A stretch of 64,000 nt of DNA from Anodontia alba. Its lineage: Eukaryota > Mollusca > Bivalvia > Lucinida > Lucinidae. Both the position numbers and the translations under genes were made by a program. Shown here piece after piece: positions 1 to 9,587 of the stretch. The stretch is taken from contig OZ024826.1 in the NCBI GenBank assembly GCA_964016985.1, positions 42,043,796 to 42,107,795 on the forward strand, written 5' to 3'. Within the stretch, counting starts at the first letter, position 1, and the number at the start of each line of letters is the position of its first letter. Below the pieces are notes generated by a model that saw only the letters and a list, made by a program, of their open reading frames with translations, did no database searches and was not told the DNA's origin.

Positions 1-166
1 GGGTACTTGTTAGAACTGCCTCTACCAGGTGGTTCTAACGATTACCCACAATCTATGTTTTTGAGCAGAAATAAGAACAATAATGTAGACCCCAGTAAAC
101 CCCAGTTTTCCTATATAAAAGTGGGGTTTAAGGAGGTCAAAATTATATAGGTATGTTTTCGTGATG
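1..166. repeat. Family A palindromic element, cut by window edge
   Basis: Right part of a family-A element. It keeps the GGTACTTGTTAGAACTGCC / GGTGGTTCTAACG palindrome centre, the conserved TATATAAAAGTGGGGTTTAA block and the terminus ATGTTTTCGTGATG. The left terminus lies outside the window. Confidence 0.85.
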
Positions 167-209
167 CCCAATTCTAATAAACAAATATTTGATTTATTTT
201 ATTTTGCAG

Positions 210-398
210 CGTGTGAAAAAAGTGTTAAAGCCAACAAAAGAATGGGGACCAAGGAAACAGGAACACAGAGAGGAGTATATGAAATCTTTACAATATGGTG
301 AATGTACACAAACTGGGTATGTACTGGCACTTACGGAAGACAACAATGTCATTAACAGGAATGGTGAGATACCAGAGCAGAAGACACTACTGGTGTAG
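210..398 (+). CDS. Terminal exon of an SLC6-type transporter (C-terminal tail)
   Basis: An acceptor (TTTTATTTTGCAG, ending at 209) opens a 62-codon reading frame ending in TAG at 396-398. The peptide begins RVKKVLKPTKEWGPRKQEHR. This is the basic block plus P-T-x-x-W-G-P signature that follows TM12 in SLC6 sodium:neurotransmitter symporters, which take up amines, amino acids or osmolytes at the plasma membrane. The splice phase is 0. The minus-strand SLC6 gene at 51-63 kb also has a phase-0 junction immediately before its RFRKACKSDDDWGP block, which supports the assignment. The tail ends in L-L-V, which could act as a class II PDZ ligand (inference). Substrate cannot be told because the transmembrane core is left of the window. 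A family-D element sits in the 3' UTR, with its TTAA site starting 11 bases after the stop. Confidence 0.8.
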   Translation, partial: RVKKVLKPTKEWGPRKQEHREEYMKSLQYGECTQTGYVLALTEDNNVINRNGEIPEQKTLLV

Positions 399-412
399 AG
401 GAACAATATTAA

Positions 413-617
413 CACTTTTCATGCTGGGTAAAAATTTCAGCAGACAGTATTTTGAAATATTTTTTCTTATTTTCCTAGAAAATTGGATCTGACATTTCAT
501 GCAAATTGTCTCCTTAGGAGACAATTTGCATGAAATGTCAGATCCTACTTACTAGGAAAAAGAAGAAAAATATCATCAGTTTGCCGTCTGCTGAATTTGC
601 TGACAGCATGGTAAGTG
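413..617. repeat. Family D miniature element, TTAA target duplication
   Basis: Flanked by TTAA at 409-412 and 618-621, with termini CACTTTTCATGCTGGG and its inverse ACAGCATGGTAAGTG. The centre is a GGAGACAATTTGCATGAAAT palindrome. TTAA duplication is the hallmark of piggyBac-type transposition. No coding capacity. It lies in the likely 3' UTR of the upstream transporter exon. Confidence 0.85.
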
Positions 618-621
618 TTAA

Positions 622-910
622 AAGGATATCTCTGTTTGTGCTTGCTGTAGCTGATAGCTGCATGATATTGTCAACATAGAGGAAGAAGTCGTCAAAGAAA
701 TAACGCATGTTTTGTGCTCGCTGGTGCGGAGAAATGAAATGTTCTACTTGCCGGTATTGAAACGGGTTATTAGATAAAGTGTTCAGATAAATAGATTATT
801 CTTATTTCTCCACGAAAATGTTTATGCTGTGATATTTTACAGGCATGTCATTGTGACATGTTTTCTTGGAGAAGCAAGGAAAGGATCAATGTCTCCTAAA
901 TAACAGCTTA
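622..910. other. No recognised gene; small decayed palindrome
   Basis: No coding exon or full repeat is visible. At about 795-885 a TTCTTATTTCTCC...GAGAAGCAAGG stretch looks like a decayed family-H hairpin. Confidence 0.5.
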
Positions 911-1123
911 CAGTAAATGTCCTAAAATTTTGTACACCAAAGAGTGTGTCAAAATGGAATATGCAAATAGTGCAGACCCAGATCAGACTGCTCCTGAAGG
1001 AGCAGTCTGATCTGGGTCTACACTGTTTGCTATTCCATTATTTTAAGAAACAACTACATAAAAAGCAATATTTAGTCCGAAAAGGTATGGAATAAAGTGT
1101 TCAAAATTTAAGGACATTTACCA
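911..1123. repeat. Family B miniature element, TA target duplication
   Basis: TA at 909-910 and 1124-1125 bracket inverted termini CAGTAAATGTCCTAAAATTT and AAATTTAAGGACATTTACCA. The centre is a long palindrome with arms GCAGACCCAGATCAGACTGC and inverse. TA duplication is typical of Tc1/mariner/pogo-type mobilisation. Non-coding. Confidence 0.85.
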
Positions 1124-1257
1124 TACCTATAACCGTGTTGGTAGAGGAAGGGTATGTTTAGAGGGTTATGATCTCTTAATAGGAATTCGGTCACAGTGCC
1201 TACATGGCTATAATATGATGATGGTGATCGAGTAGTATAATGATTGTAACTGCAGAT

Positions 1258-1445
1258 ACATTACCATAATAAGCCTAAGTATTGGGACAGGCAGGCCTGA
1301 GCTAACAGTGTAGTCCTAGATTGTCTGATCAGGGTCTACACTGTCACTCATCTGGCAGTTTTAGACAAGCCAATAGGTAGTAAAATGGACGTTCAAATTT
1401 TAGGACAATTATGGTAAGAAGTAAAGGTGTTCCGATACAAAGGGT
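1258..1445. repeat. Degenerate family C element
   Basis: Contains CCTAAGTATTGGGACAGGCA, the TCTGATCAGGGTCTACACTG arm, and the TTTTAGGACAATTATGGTAA right part. Termini are decayed and one arm of the central palindrome is shortened. Confidence 0.6.
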
Positions 1446-1502
1446 TAATCCATATTCAGAAGATAAAGTTTGCTTAAAGACTTATCTTGTGGGTACTCAC
1501 TG

Positions 1503-1609
1503 CCCAGCTAGCATTCTACGTAAATCTACATCGGACCGTCATCGGCCCGTCAGTTACCCTGACGGGCCGATGACGGCCCGATATAGATTTACGTAGAATG
1601 CTGACTGGG
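1503..1609. repeat. Orphan GC-rich hairpin, ~50-base arms
   Basis: The arm starting CCCAGCTAGCATTCTACGTA is followed, across a 3-4-base loop, by its near-perfect inverse ending TACGTAGAATGCTGACTGGG. Only a few mismatches occur in about 50 paired positions. It contains CATCGGCCCGTCAG, much more GC-rich than its surroundings. It matches no other family in this window, and no terminal repeats or target duplication were seen. Confidence 0.8.
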
Positions 1610-2034
1610 TGGAGTTTCATGAAGAAATCACAAAAATTATCCTCAGCTACCATCACAGTTATCACTTTATCAAGAGAGCAATGTGTAATAGTCATGCATG
1701 TAACCGGAGAAGACTTAGATTGAAGCTTATGCCATGTACACTGTTAGATTCTGTCTTCTCCAAATCATCATTGTTCGCACATGGGAGAATTACAATTTTC
1801 CCAAAGTGAGTGACATTGAAAATTTAGGTTGTCCAGAAATTCTAGATTTTCGATTTTCAAATCATGTTATTAACCAAGCACTTGCCTACGTTCAAACCAT
1901 GCCAGTGTCAGTTTTTGTGTCCAAGATCAGCTGTTCAAAATTTGGTTAGTTTAAGAAAGTTGTTTAGTTGGTGCTAATCAGTTAGCATAAATTTGGTTAA
2001 ATGAACTGGTATATTATGTGAAATGTATACCACT
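1610..2034. other. Stretch without recognisable feature
   Basis: Open frames up to about 70 codons exist, but none has recognisable domains, splice context or codon structure. I see nothing supportable here. Confidence 0.5.
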
Positions 2035-2036
2035 TA

Positions 2037-2252
2037 CCGTATTTACCCTAAGTATTCGGACACCTCAACTCCTTACCATATATGTTCTAAAATTTGAACC
2101 AGTACAATTCACTACCCGATGTTGTGTCTAAAAGCTGATGGATGAGTGGCAAACAGTGTAGACCCAGATGAGACGCCGCGTTCTGCGGCATCTCATCTTG
2201 GTCTATACTGTTAGCTCAGGCCTGTCTGTCCGAATACATATGGTAAATACGG
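2037..2252. repeat. Family C miniature element, TA target duplication
   Basis: TA at 2035-2036 and 2253-2254 bracket termini CCGTATTTACCCTAAGTATT and its inverse AATACATATGGTAAATACGG. The central palindrome is GACCCAGATGAGACGCC / GGCATCTCATCTTGGTC. Both arms carry GATGAG where most copies have GATCAG, so the arms changed together. Confidence 0.85.
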
Positions 2253-2283
2253 TAGCCATATCGGTGGAGAAGATGCTGTTTCA

Positions 2284-2385
2284 GCCAAAAATATTGAGTT
2301 TTTCTTCGTTCTCTATGAAAACATATGTTGTGCACTTCTAATGAGTACCCACAACATGTTTTCACAGAGAAATAAGGAAATGATA
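2284..2385. repeat. Family H palindrome, decayed
   Basis: TTCTCTATGAAAACATATGT at left and CAACATGTTTTCACAGAG at right flank CACTTCTAATGAGTACCCA. The left inner arm has been lost. Confidence 0.6.
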
Positions 2386-2695
2386 ATCTGAAGATCTCTT
2401 ACTTAGTGTTACATAAGCCATGTAGTATTTTCACTGTGTGATAGAGGGTAAATGAGGAAGAGTTGGTTTGTAAAGCACATTAAGACAAATTTATTGAGCG
2501 CAAAAATTTGATAAAAATAAACAAATTGAAATGAAGTTTCAAATGTGCAGCATTGTGAAAATTCTCGAAAAATCTGTCTAAAAATGTAAACCTCTGTTTA
2601 CATAGAATTGTTAACATAAAACTTACAAATATTCATAAAAATGTCAGGGGCCTGATTTTTTCTATGTTAAAGTATTTGAAATTTTATTCACTCAA
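2386..2695. other. AT-rich stretch, no gene seen
   Basis: AT-rich DNA with short imperfect palindromes. No coding exon, tandem repeat or bounded mobile element was recognised. Confidence 0.5.
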
Positions 2696-2909
2696 GGTAA
2701 TTGTCCTAAAATTTGGTGCACCAAAGTTTCCGGCAAAAAAGTATATGCAAACAGTGCAGACCCAGATCAGATTGCTCCTGAAGGAACAGTCTGATCAGGG
2801 TCTGCACTGTTTGCCAGTCCACTTTGTATTTTAAGAAACCAAAGCACAAAAAGCAAAATTTAGGTACAAAAAATGTATGGAATGATCAGACTTTTAGGAC
2901 ATTTACTGC
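2696..2909. repeat. Family B miniature element
   Basis: GGTAATTGTCCTAAAATTTG on the left and CTTTTAGGACATTTACTG on the right, with a palindrome arm GCAGACCCAGATCAGATTGC. The TA flanks are no longer exact. Next to it, at about 2935-2968, is a left-end scrap of a D element (ACTCTGGGCAAAATTAGC). Confidence 0.75.
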
Positions 2910-2972
2910 AATAGCTTTATCCTTTAGTACACTCTGGGCAAAATTAGCAGACAACTAATTGTAAATTATTAA

Positions 2973-3205
2973 CCCATTGTAGTCTAGAGACCCTTAAAAT
3001 GGTAATTGGCAAACATTGCGGCAGGTCAGAAGCTGAAGAATGAAGCTTCTGATCAAGGTCTCCACTGTTAGCAAATAACTCTGCCATTTTTCTCTAAAAA
3101 TATCTTAATCAAACCTAAATCTAAATCATGCCTGACATACCGAAAATCGAAATAATAGAATCTTCCAATATATAGTGTGGGGGAGTGCATTCAGTCTACA
3201 ATGGG
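2973..3205. repeat. Family L TTAA-type miniature element
   Basis: TTAA at 2969-2972 and 3206-3209 bracket inverted termini CCCATTGTAGTCTAG and GTCTACAATGGG. The core is a degenerate GGCAAACATTGC...GATCAAGGTCTCCACTGTTA palindrome. The right TTAA is also the left TTAA of the next element. Confidence 0.85.
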
Positions 3206-3209
3206 TTAA

Positions 3210-3447
3210 CCCTTAAAGCGCCAGTCACAACTATTGTCGTCTGCTTTGTCTTCTGCCGGTTACTTTAAAAGTCATTGTTGCAAACAGTGTGGACCCAGAT
3301 CAGACTGCTCCTTTAGGAGCAGTCTGATCTGGGTCCACACTGTTTGCCTATATACAAAATGTAAGTTTGAAAAGTTTGCAAGAAGATGCAGCAGACGACA
3401 TAAGCAGATGACATTTTCAGATGCAGGTTTTCTTGGCGCTTTAAGGG
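3210..3447. repeat. Family E TTAA-type element abutting family L
   Basis: TTAA at 3206-3209 (shared with the L element) and 3448-3451 bracket termini CCCTTAAAGCGCCAGTCAC and GGCGCTTTAAGGG. The central palindrome is GTGGACCCAGATCAGACTGC and inverse, with a CTCCTTTAGGAG tip. Confidence 0.85.
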
Positions 3448-3451
3448 TTAA

Positions 3452-3920
3452 CCTGAATATTCTGACAATGCTTCATCATATTTGTCCTAAACATCACGAA
3501 GGCACGCCTATATAATTTTGACCCCCTGAAACCCCACTTTTATATAGTAAAACGGGGGTTTACAGGGGTATACATTATTTTTCTTATTTTTTCTCAAAAC
3601 ATAGATTATGGGTACTCGTTAGAACCGCCTCATCGAGGTTCTAACGAGTACCCACAATCTATGTTTTGAGCAGAAATATGAAAAATATCAGAATTTTTTA
3701 TCTGAAAATTTTCCCGTTTTTGGCTGTAGAATTTTCAATATATTTGAATAGGCGTGTTTTCGTAATGGTTTGAAATTGCTCAGTTCTTACTAGATGATGT
3801 GTCTTAAAACTGCTGGATGAGTGGGAAGCAATGTAGACCTTAATCAGATGCCACTTTCTGTGGCATCTGATCTGATTCTAGTTCTGCACTGTTTGCTGAG
3901 GCCAGTGTCAAAATACTTAG
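3452..3920. repeat. Family C element split by a family A insertion
   Basis: Left part 3452-3491 (GAATATTCTGACA...ATTTGTCCTAAA) and right part 3768-3920 (GATGATGTGTCTTAAAACTG, GATCAGATGCC/GGCATCTGATC palindrome, GCTGAGGCCAGTGTC) together make one C element interrupted by the A copy at 3492-3767. Confidence 0.7.
3492..3767. repeat. Family A palindromic element inside a C element
   Basis: Complete copy from CATCACGAA to GTGTTTTCGTAATG, with the GGGTACTCGTTAGAACCGCC palindrome at the centre. Asymmetric flanks: one side has the TATATAGTAAAACGGGGGTT block and the other AATATATTTGAATAGGCG. Confidence 0.9.
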
Positions 3921-3936
3921 AGTAGCTATAAAAAAC

Positions 3937-4031
3937 TTCTTAAAAAAACAAAACAAAAAAAAAAACACACACAAAAACCACACACACACACAAGACTCTG
4001 TATTTTATATATATATATATATATATATAAA
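3937..4031. repeat. A-rich, (CA)n and (TA)n microsatellite
   Basis: Runs of A with CA repeats are followed by a perfect TA run at about 4004-4030. Confidence 0.9.
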
Positions 4032-4373
4032 GTAGGTTTTGTGAGATGAATTCATTGAAATTTTAGGCCCATTTTTTTCAGGGAAAAGAACAACAACAAC
4101 AAAAAAAATTAAATGTCTGCTAATTTTGAAGCTGCGGAAGATAAGAATTCCAGTAAATAATAATAGAAAGATCTTTAACCAATCCTACTCTTACCTTTTT
4201 GTTGAATGACGAAAAAGTTGGCATTAGCAAATGACAATGCATTCATGAAAAATGGAAAAAGCAAAAACTTGAAGTTTTTGAGCCATAAATTAATTTTATA
4301 CTTCACCTTGTCAACTTCTATTGTTTTCTGCCATATTGTATTGTATTATTATTGTTCTTTTAATGTCATTTTA
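4032..4373. other. AT-rich stretch, no gene seen
   Basis: AT-rich DNA with a CAACAACAACAAC tract near 4090. One open frame of about 69 codons shows no recognisable domain. Confidence 0.5.
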
Positions 4374-4625
4374 GGCTTAGCATACTGGGTAAAAATATCA
4401 GCAGAGGACATTTAGAAATACGGTTTTTGTTGCCCTTTTCCACAGAAAATATGGGTTGACTGTTCATACAAATACAGTCGACTCTTGCTATCTTGAATTT
4501 GCTTAATATCTCAAAAACCCTCAAGTGAAAATCTGGTCCCTGTTTTAACATGGAAATCTAACAACAGGTAACAAAATATTGTGGGAAAAAGGAGAAATTC
4601 TCCTCTTTTCCACAACATTTTCAAT

Positions 4626-4904
4626 CATCACGAAAACATGCCTATATAATTTTGACCCCCTTAAACCCCACTTTTATAAAGTAAAACTGGGGTTTAAAGG
4701 GGTATACATTATTTTTCTTATTTCTGCTCAAAAACATAGATTGTGGGTACTCGTTAGAACCGCCTCGCCGAGGCAGTTCTAACGAGTACCCACAATCTAT
4801 GTTTTGAGCAGAAATATGAAAAATATCAGAGTTTTTTACCCGAAAATTTTCGGTTTTTGGAAGTGAAATTTTCTACATATTTGAATAGGCGTGTTTTCGT
4901 AATG
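4626..4904. repeat. Family A element inside G
   Basis: CATCACGAAAACATGCC to GTGTTTTCGTAATG with a near-perfect central palindrome (GGGTACTCGTTAGAACCGCC / inverse). It interrupts the G core palindrome just after CACAACATTTTCAAT. Confidence 0.9.
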
Positions 4905-5021
4905 GTATCTCTAATTACAGGAGTCCAACTACATATTCATTTGTGTAATGTAGTTGTTCAATTTATTTTTTTCCTCAATTCTGGAAAATCTGATATGTTG
5001 AGGTAGGGATATCTCGAAGTA

Positions 5022-5238
5022 CGGTAAATGTCCTAAAATTTCGAACACTTTATTCCATACTATTCTGGCCTAAATTTTGCTTTTAATGCAGCTGTTTCTT
5101 AAAATACTGAGTGGAATGGCAAACAGTGTAGACCCTGATCAGACTGCTCCTTCAGGAGCAGTCTGATCTGGGTCTGCACTGTTTGCATATGTCATTTTGT
5201 CAGAAACTTTGGTGTTCGAATTTTTAGGACATTTACCG
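5022..5238. repeat. Family B element inside G with clean TA duplication
   Basis: Inserted at TA (5020-5021, 5239-5240). The uninterrupted G copies read ATCTCGAAGTATTTCAG at this point, so the empty site can be read directly. Termini CGGTAAATGTCCTAAAATTT and inverse; core GTAGACCCTGATCAGACTGC. Confidence 0.95.
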
Positions 5239-5716
5239 TATTTCAGAGCATCCCTTGGACTTTGACATAACAAGAGTTGACTGTAGTCTCCATGAATTGT
5301 CAATCTTTATTTTTTCTGGGAAAGAAAAAAAACAAAAAGCAAAACAAACACACACACACACAAAAAAAACAAAAAAAAAACAAACAAGAAAAATGTTATC
5401 AAATTGTTGTCTGCTGAATTTTCCAGGAAGATGCTAAAGGTATGGTAGTGTCAAATCCATAATTTCATTCCAAGACAAGCATTTTGTATATTTTCACTTA
5501 ATTTACATAATTGTAAAATCTGTAACAGTACTTTCCGTTTTTTTAGTTACATGTATTAACTACTACAACATACGTTTTGTAAGTGGATCAATAGGTCAAG
5601 GTCATTATCTTTTAATGCATTGTTTGTAAAACTGCAGATGAATAAAAGTTTTCTTTCTTTTTCCATGAAATAGAATTGGATTTTTTATCCAGATTATCTT
5701 CATGATTTGAATTTAA

Positions 5717-5935
5717 GTCTTTCCCCGCTAGTGGTGACTTTTGTCGTCTGCTGATAAACTTTGCAAACAGTTTGGACCCAGATCAGGCCGGACAAAATGT
5801 CAGGCCTGATCTGGATCCAAACTGTTTGACACTTTGATGACATACCTTAACGATTTTTTTATAAAAAAGTTAATTTTAAAAAAAAGATCCACAGATGACA
5901 AAAAAGCATGCAAAATTACCCAGCATGCAAAGAGT
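5717..5935. repeat. Family M TTAA-type miniature element
   Basis: TTAA at 5713-5716, then GTCTTTCCCCGCTAGTGG, with the other end GCATGCAAAGAGTG. Its central palindrome is GTTTGGACCCAGATCAGGCC / inverse. A second copy lies at 53515-53723. Confidence 0.8.
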
Positions 5936-6058
5936 GAAAATGCCAAATACATTAGCAGTAGACAAAATTCAATTTTATTATTATTTTCTGAGAATACAAG
6001 ACTTCACATTTTATTTGAATCAGATGATTCAAAAGAAATATCAAGCCTTATTTTCTCT

Positions 6059-6301
6059 GGGCCCAGTTGTTCAAGGCGTCGTTAGCTTAACGAGCTCGTT
6101 AAATCCATTTCGTTAACTGTTTTAGCGGATTCAGTATACAGTATTCTGATATTTTTTGCTGAAAAAATGTGAGTAGCTTTTGCACTGCAAAAGCTACTCA
6201 CATTTTTTCAGCAAAAAATTTCAGCATATTTGTGTATCACTCGATGTAAATTTTAACGAATCGTTAACTAACGACATCATTAGCTTTGAACAACTGGGCC
6301 C
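6059..6301. repeat. Family F element (CAGGGCCCAG termini)
   Basis: Inverted termini GGGCCCAGTTGTTCAAGG and CTTTGAACAACTGGGCCC. The inner palindrome is AATGTGAGTAGCTTTTGC / inverse around GCACTGCAAAAGC. The termini resemble hAT-type ends (CAGGG), but no convincing 8-base duplication was found. Confidence 0.85.
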
Positions 6302-6774
6302 TGGTGAATAAAAAGTTTAAAATATATAGTTTTTTTTTAAATGTTATCGCTTCAGTTTTGAATGGCACTATAAGGATAAAGTCCTATTATCTGGAAAAAG
6401 GCACATAAAAAAAGAGATAAAAATGTTTTAAAATGTCTGGTAAAATTTAAATGCAGTGGGGTTGTAGGTTAAAGAGTGAAATAATTCACTGTTCCAGATA
6501 AACTGCCATTTGGAATAAAAGTTTTGAGATTCACTTACTTCACATCAAGACATACACACACAGGCACACACACACACACATGCAGACACCAAACATGCAC
6601 ACGCACAAATAATACATTAGATCACACAATGAGGTTTTGGTGCAGAAATAGGAAAAGAAATCTCTATTCTTTCTAGAGCCCTGTTCATAGTCGCAAACAA
6701 TTCTGATCATTGTAAAACTGTATGGATGATTGTTATAATATCAGACTGTATGGGTAGTTGTCAGGTATAAGCTA
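6302..6774. other. No gene seen; CA microsatellite
   Basis: Unassigned DNA. A CA-rich simple repeat occupies about 6549-6605. No exon or bounded element recognised. Confidence 0.5.
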
Positions 6775-7102
6775 CGGTCGACTCTCGTTATCTAGACTTC
6801 ACTTATCTTGAATAACTGCTTATCTCGAAGTGAAAATCTAACCTGTTTATTATGGAAATCGAATAGCAGGGAACAAAATATTGTGGAAAAGAGGAGAAAT
6901 TGCTCCTAAGGAGGAGCAATTTCTCCTCTTTTTCACAATATTTTTAATATAACCCTGACTTCAGGCGTCAAATGAATACGTAATGAAATGTGGTTGTTCA
7001 ATTTATTTTTTCCTCAAATCTGCAAATCTGATAAGTCGAGCTACAGATATCTCGAAATATTTCAGAGAGTCCCTTGGACTTCCAGATAACGGGAGTCGAC
7101 TG
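6775..7102. repeat. Family G pogo/Tigger-like miniature element, intact
   Basis: TA at 6773-6774 and 7103-7104 bracket CGGTCGACTCTCGTTATCT and inverse CGGGAGTCGACTG. The centre is the palindrome GTGGAAAAGAGGAGAAATTG / inverse. An uninterrupted reference copy for the nested G at 4475. Confidence 0.9.
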
Positions 7103-7232
7103 TAGTTGTATTGATTTTAAGACCTTCATAGCTTGACTAGTCTGATGCTCAACAGCATTTGCCAACATAAAAATCAGGTTATTCTTTTTCGTTTTGTTTT
7201 GTTTTGTTTTCTGTTATGTGGGCCACACCAAG

Positions 7233-7513
7233 CATCAGGAAAACACGCCTATATAATATTGACCCCCTTAAACCCTACTTTTATATATAGTAAAACTGGG
7301 GTTTACAGGGGTATGCATTAATTTTCTTATTTCTGCTCAAAAACATAGATTGTGGGTACTCCTTAGAACCGCCTCGCCGAGGCGGTTCTAACGAGTGCCC
7401 ACAATCTATGTTTTGAGCAGAAATATGAAAAATATTAGAGATTTTCATCTTAAAATTTTCACTTTTTCGAGGTGAAATTTTCTATATATTTGAATAGGCT
7501 TGTTTTCGTAATG
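7233..7513. repeat. Family A palindromic element
   Basis: CATCAGGAAAACACGCC to TTGTTTTCGTAATG with a GTTAGAACCGCC...GGCGGTTCTAACG-type core. Just right of it, at 7530-7605, is a short scrap (CCCAGATCAGCCTGCCCATC ... ACTGATCAGGGCCTTC) of a J-like palindrome. Confidence 0.9.
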
Positions 7514-7669
7514 GGGTAAAAGTGTTTTTTAGGCCTATGGAGAAAACCCAGATCAGCCTGCCCATCTACATAAACTGATCAGGGCCTTCATCTCTGCTTA
7601 GGAAATCATTCAAATTGGACACTTTAGATATTGTGAGGTGAGGTGGTTCTAATGAATACTCATAGGTAA

Positions 7670-7985
7670 TGGTTATGTGGTAACCCTCTTATTTGGATCC
7701 AAGGAACGCTTATGGTTTTGTGGTAACCCTCTTCTTTGGATCAGGGGAACTCTATACATGTATAACACTTTTATAACAGTATTTCTAGCACCCACAGCAA
7801 AATATGTGAGCTCAGCAATACATGTATTGTTTCCAAACAAAAATGTATAGATTATATAGAAAAATGACCATTTGTGGTCATTTTTTTTTATATAATCTAT
7901 ACATTTCTGTTGGAACACCATTTTTGGAGTCCATCTTTAAACCGTGCGGTACCCCATACCATAATTTACCGTGTTAGAGGTTCCT
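7670..7985. repeat. Family N palindrome with short direct repeat
   Basis: A ~42-base direct repeat (GTGGTAACCCTCTT...GGATC) lies at 7675-7755. A long hairpin lies at 7829-7920 (TTTCCAAACAAAAATGTATA ... TATACATTTCTGTTGGAA, with ATGACCATTTGTGGTCAT at the tip). Related pieces occur at 51090 and 59790. Confidence 0.75.
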
Positions 7986-8021
7986 GTATGCTACAGTATC
8001 CAGTGATTCAACAGAGAACCT

Positions 8022-8270
8022 GGCCCTGAGGTTATAAAAAACTTTTTCATGCTCAACTCAGCTGAGCATGAAATTTTTCATGCTATAAATATAATAAATA
8101 TCAGATTAGTAAAAATTACAAACTCTTCCTTGCTAAACATAGCTAAGCATGAAAATTTATCTGCTAATATGAAAATGCCAACTTTTGTTGGCATTTTCAT
8201 ATTTATTAGCAGAGAAGATTTCATGCTCAGCTGAGTTGAGCATGAAAAAAAGTTATATAACCTCAGGGCC
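8022..8270. repeat. Element O: hairpins within a hairpin
   Basis: Outer inverted termini GGCCCTGAGGTTAT / ATAACCTCAGGGCC. Inside each end is TTTCATGCTCA...GAGCATGAAA, itself a small palindrome (CTCAACTCAGCTGAG). The centre is ATGAAAATGCCAAC / inverse. The only copy in the window. Confidence 0.85.
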
Positions 8271-8599
8271 TGACTGCATAAATGCTAAGATTGATCTGGG
8301 CTTTAGCTATGGCAATACACCTGAAGACATAGTTTCTCTTGGTACAGTCCATTTTCTTATTTTTCCCCATACAACAAACATTGCAGGCACTCACTGAGTT
8401 AGTTCTATTAAGTGCCTGCAATATGCAATATGTTGTGTGTTTTTTTTGGTTTTTTTTTGAAAATATGACATATTTTCCTCCATATCTTTCTCTGATATAG
8501 ACTGATGGGGCATTTTCCCCAGTGTTCCGCTTATGTACAAAACAAGCAATGTAGCATATTTATGCAGTGATTATTGTGTGATTTATGCTACTATATCAT
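8271..8599. other. No gene seen; decayed H-like palindrome
   Basis: A weak palindrome at 8365-8440 (TTGCAGGCACTCACTGAG / TTAAGTGCCTGCAATATG) is flanked by TTTTCTTATTTTTCCCC. No coding evidence. Confidence 0.5.
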
Positions 8600-9420
8600 A
8601 TTATGTACAGTGATTCTTGTGGTTATTATGTGATATCTGTTGGTCCATTGATCCATGCATTGCCCCATTGGTTATTATGTGATATCCATTGATTGATACA
8701 GTGGTCAGTAGGTTAATATGTGATATCCATTGGTCTTTTGATCCATACGGTGTCCCATTGGATATTATGTGATATTTACTGGTGCATTGATCTGTACAGG
8801 ACCCCATTGGTTATTATGTGGTACCGATTGGGGCATTGATCCCAATTGTGCTCCACTGGTTATTGTGTGATATCCATTGGGCCATTGATCCATACAGTGG
8901 TCAGTAGGTTAACTTGAGATATCCATTGGTGCATTGATCCATCTAGTGTCCCATTGGTAATTATGTGATATCCGTTGGTGCATTGATCTGTACAGTTCCC
9001 CATTGGTAATTATGTGATATCCATTGGTTGGTTGATTGTTCAGTGTCCCTTTGCTTATTTTGTGATGTCCATTGATCCGTACAGTGCCCAATTGGTTATT
9101 GTGCGATATACATTGGTCCATTGATCCATACAGTGTCCCATGGTTATTGTGCGATAGCCATTATTTCGTTGATCCATACAGTGGTCAGTAGGTTAATTAA
9201 TAAGTGATATCCATTTATTGGTTTATCCATACAGTGCCCCGTGGTTATTGTGTGATCCCCATTGGTCTGTTTATCCGTACAGTACCCCACGGTTATTATG
9301 TGTTATTCATTGATCTATACAGTGCCCATAGTTATTGTATGCTTTGATCTATACAGTGCCCATAGTTATTGTATGCTATCAACTGGTAGTTGAATGATCA
9401 GAATCATTCAGTGCCCTATG
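8600..9420. repeat. Minisatellite, ~55-62-base degenerate unit
   Basis: About fifteen degenerate units of the form CCATTGGTTATTATGTGATA plus CCATTGGTCCATTGATCCAT plus ACAGTG. Spacing varies through internal deletions. Minus-strand frames of about 70 codons are by-products of the repeat. Confidence 0.9.
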
Positions 9421-9587
9421 GGTCACTGTACAGATGAATGGGTATCATAAAAAATTTCACATAGAAAAGTCCATTTATGAAAAATCAAAAAAAAAAAAAT
9501 GAAAACAAAACCAAAGGTATGGAGCACAGTTTTTGTTAATGTAACAATGATTTTTCCACACTGCCAAAAGACTGCACAGAATGATTG

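Larger units (their letters stand above)
4475..5283. repeat. Family G pogo/Tigger-like element, itself hosting A and B
   Basis: TA at 4473-4474 and 5284-5285 bracket termini CAGTCGACTCTTGCTATCT and its inverse CAAGAGTTGACTG. Body pieces match the intact copies at 6775 and 16767 (GGGAAAAAGGAGAAATTC, AGTCCAACTACATATTC, GATATGTTGAGGTAGGG). It contains an A element at 4626-4904 and a B element at 5022-5238. Confidence 0.85.
4374..5440. repeat. Family D element hosting a G element (outermost of a nest)
   Basis: The left half, 4374-4474 (GGCTTAGCATACTGGG, CAGCAGAGGACATTTAG), and the right half, 5284-5440 (CTCCATGAATTGTCAATC, TTGTCTGCTGAATTTTCCAG, GATGCTAAAGG), are the two halves of one D element. 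They are split by the G element at 4475-5283. The right half has expanded A/CA tracts at 5330-5390. Confidence 0.75.

Noticed and set aside
3234..3515. 93-codon frame starting in the E element
   Set aside because: Lies across E and C/A miniature elements; the sequence is palindrome-derived.
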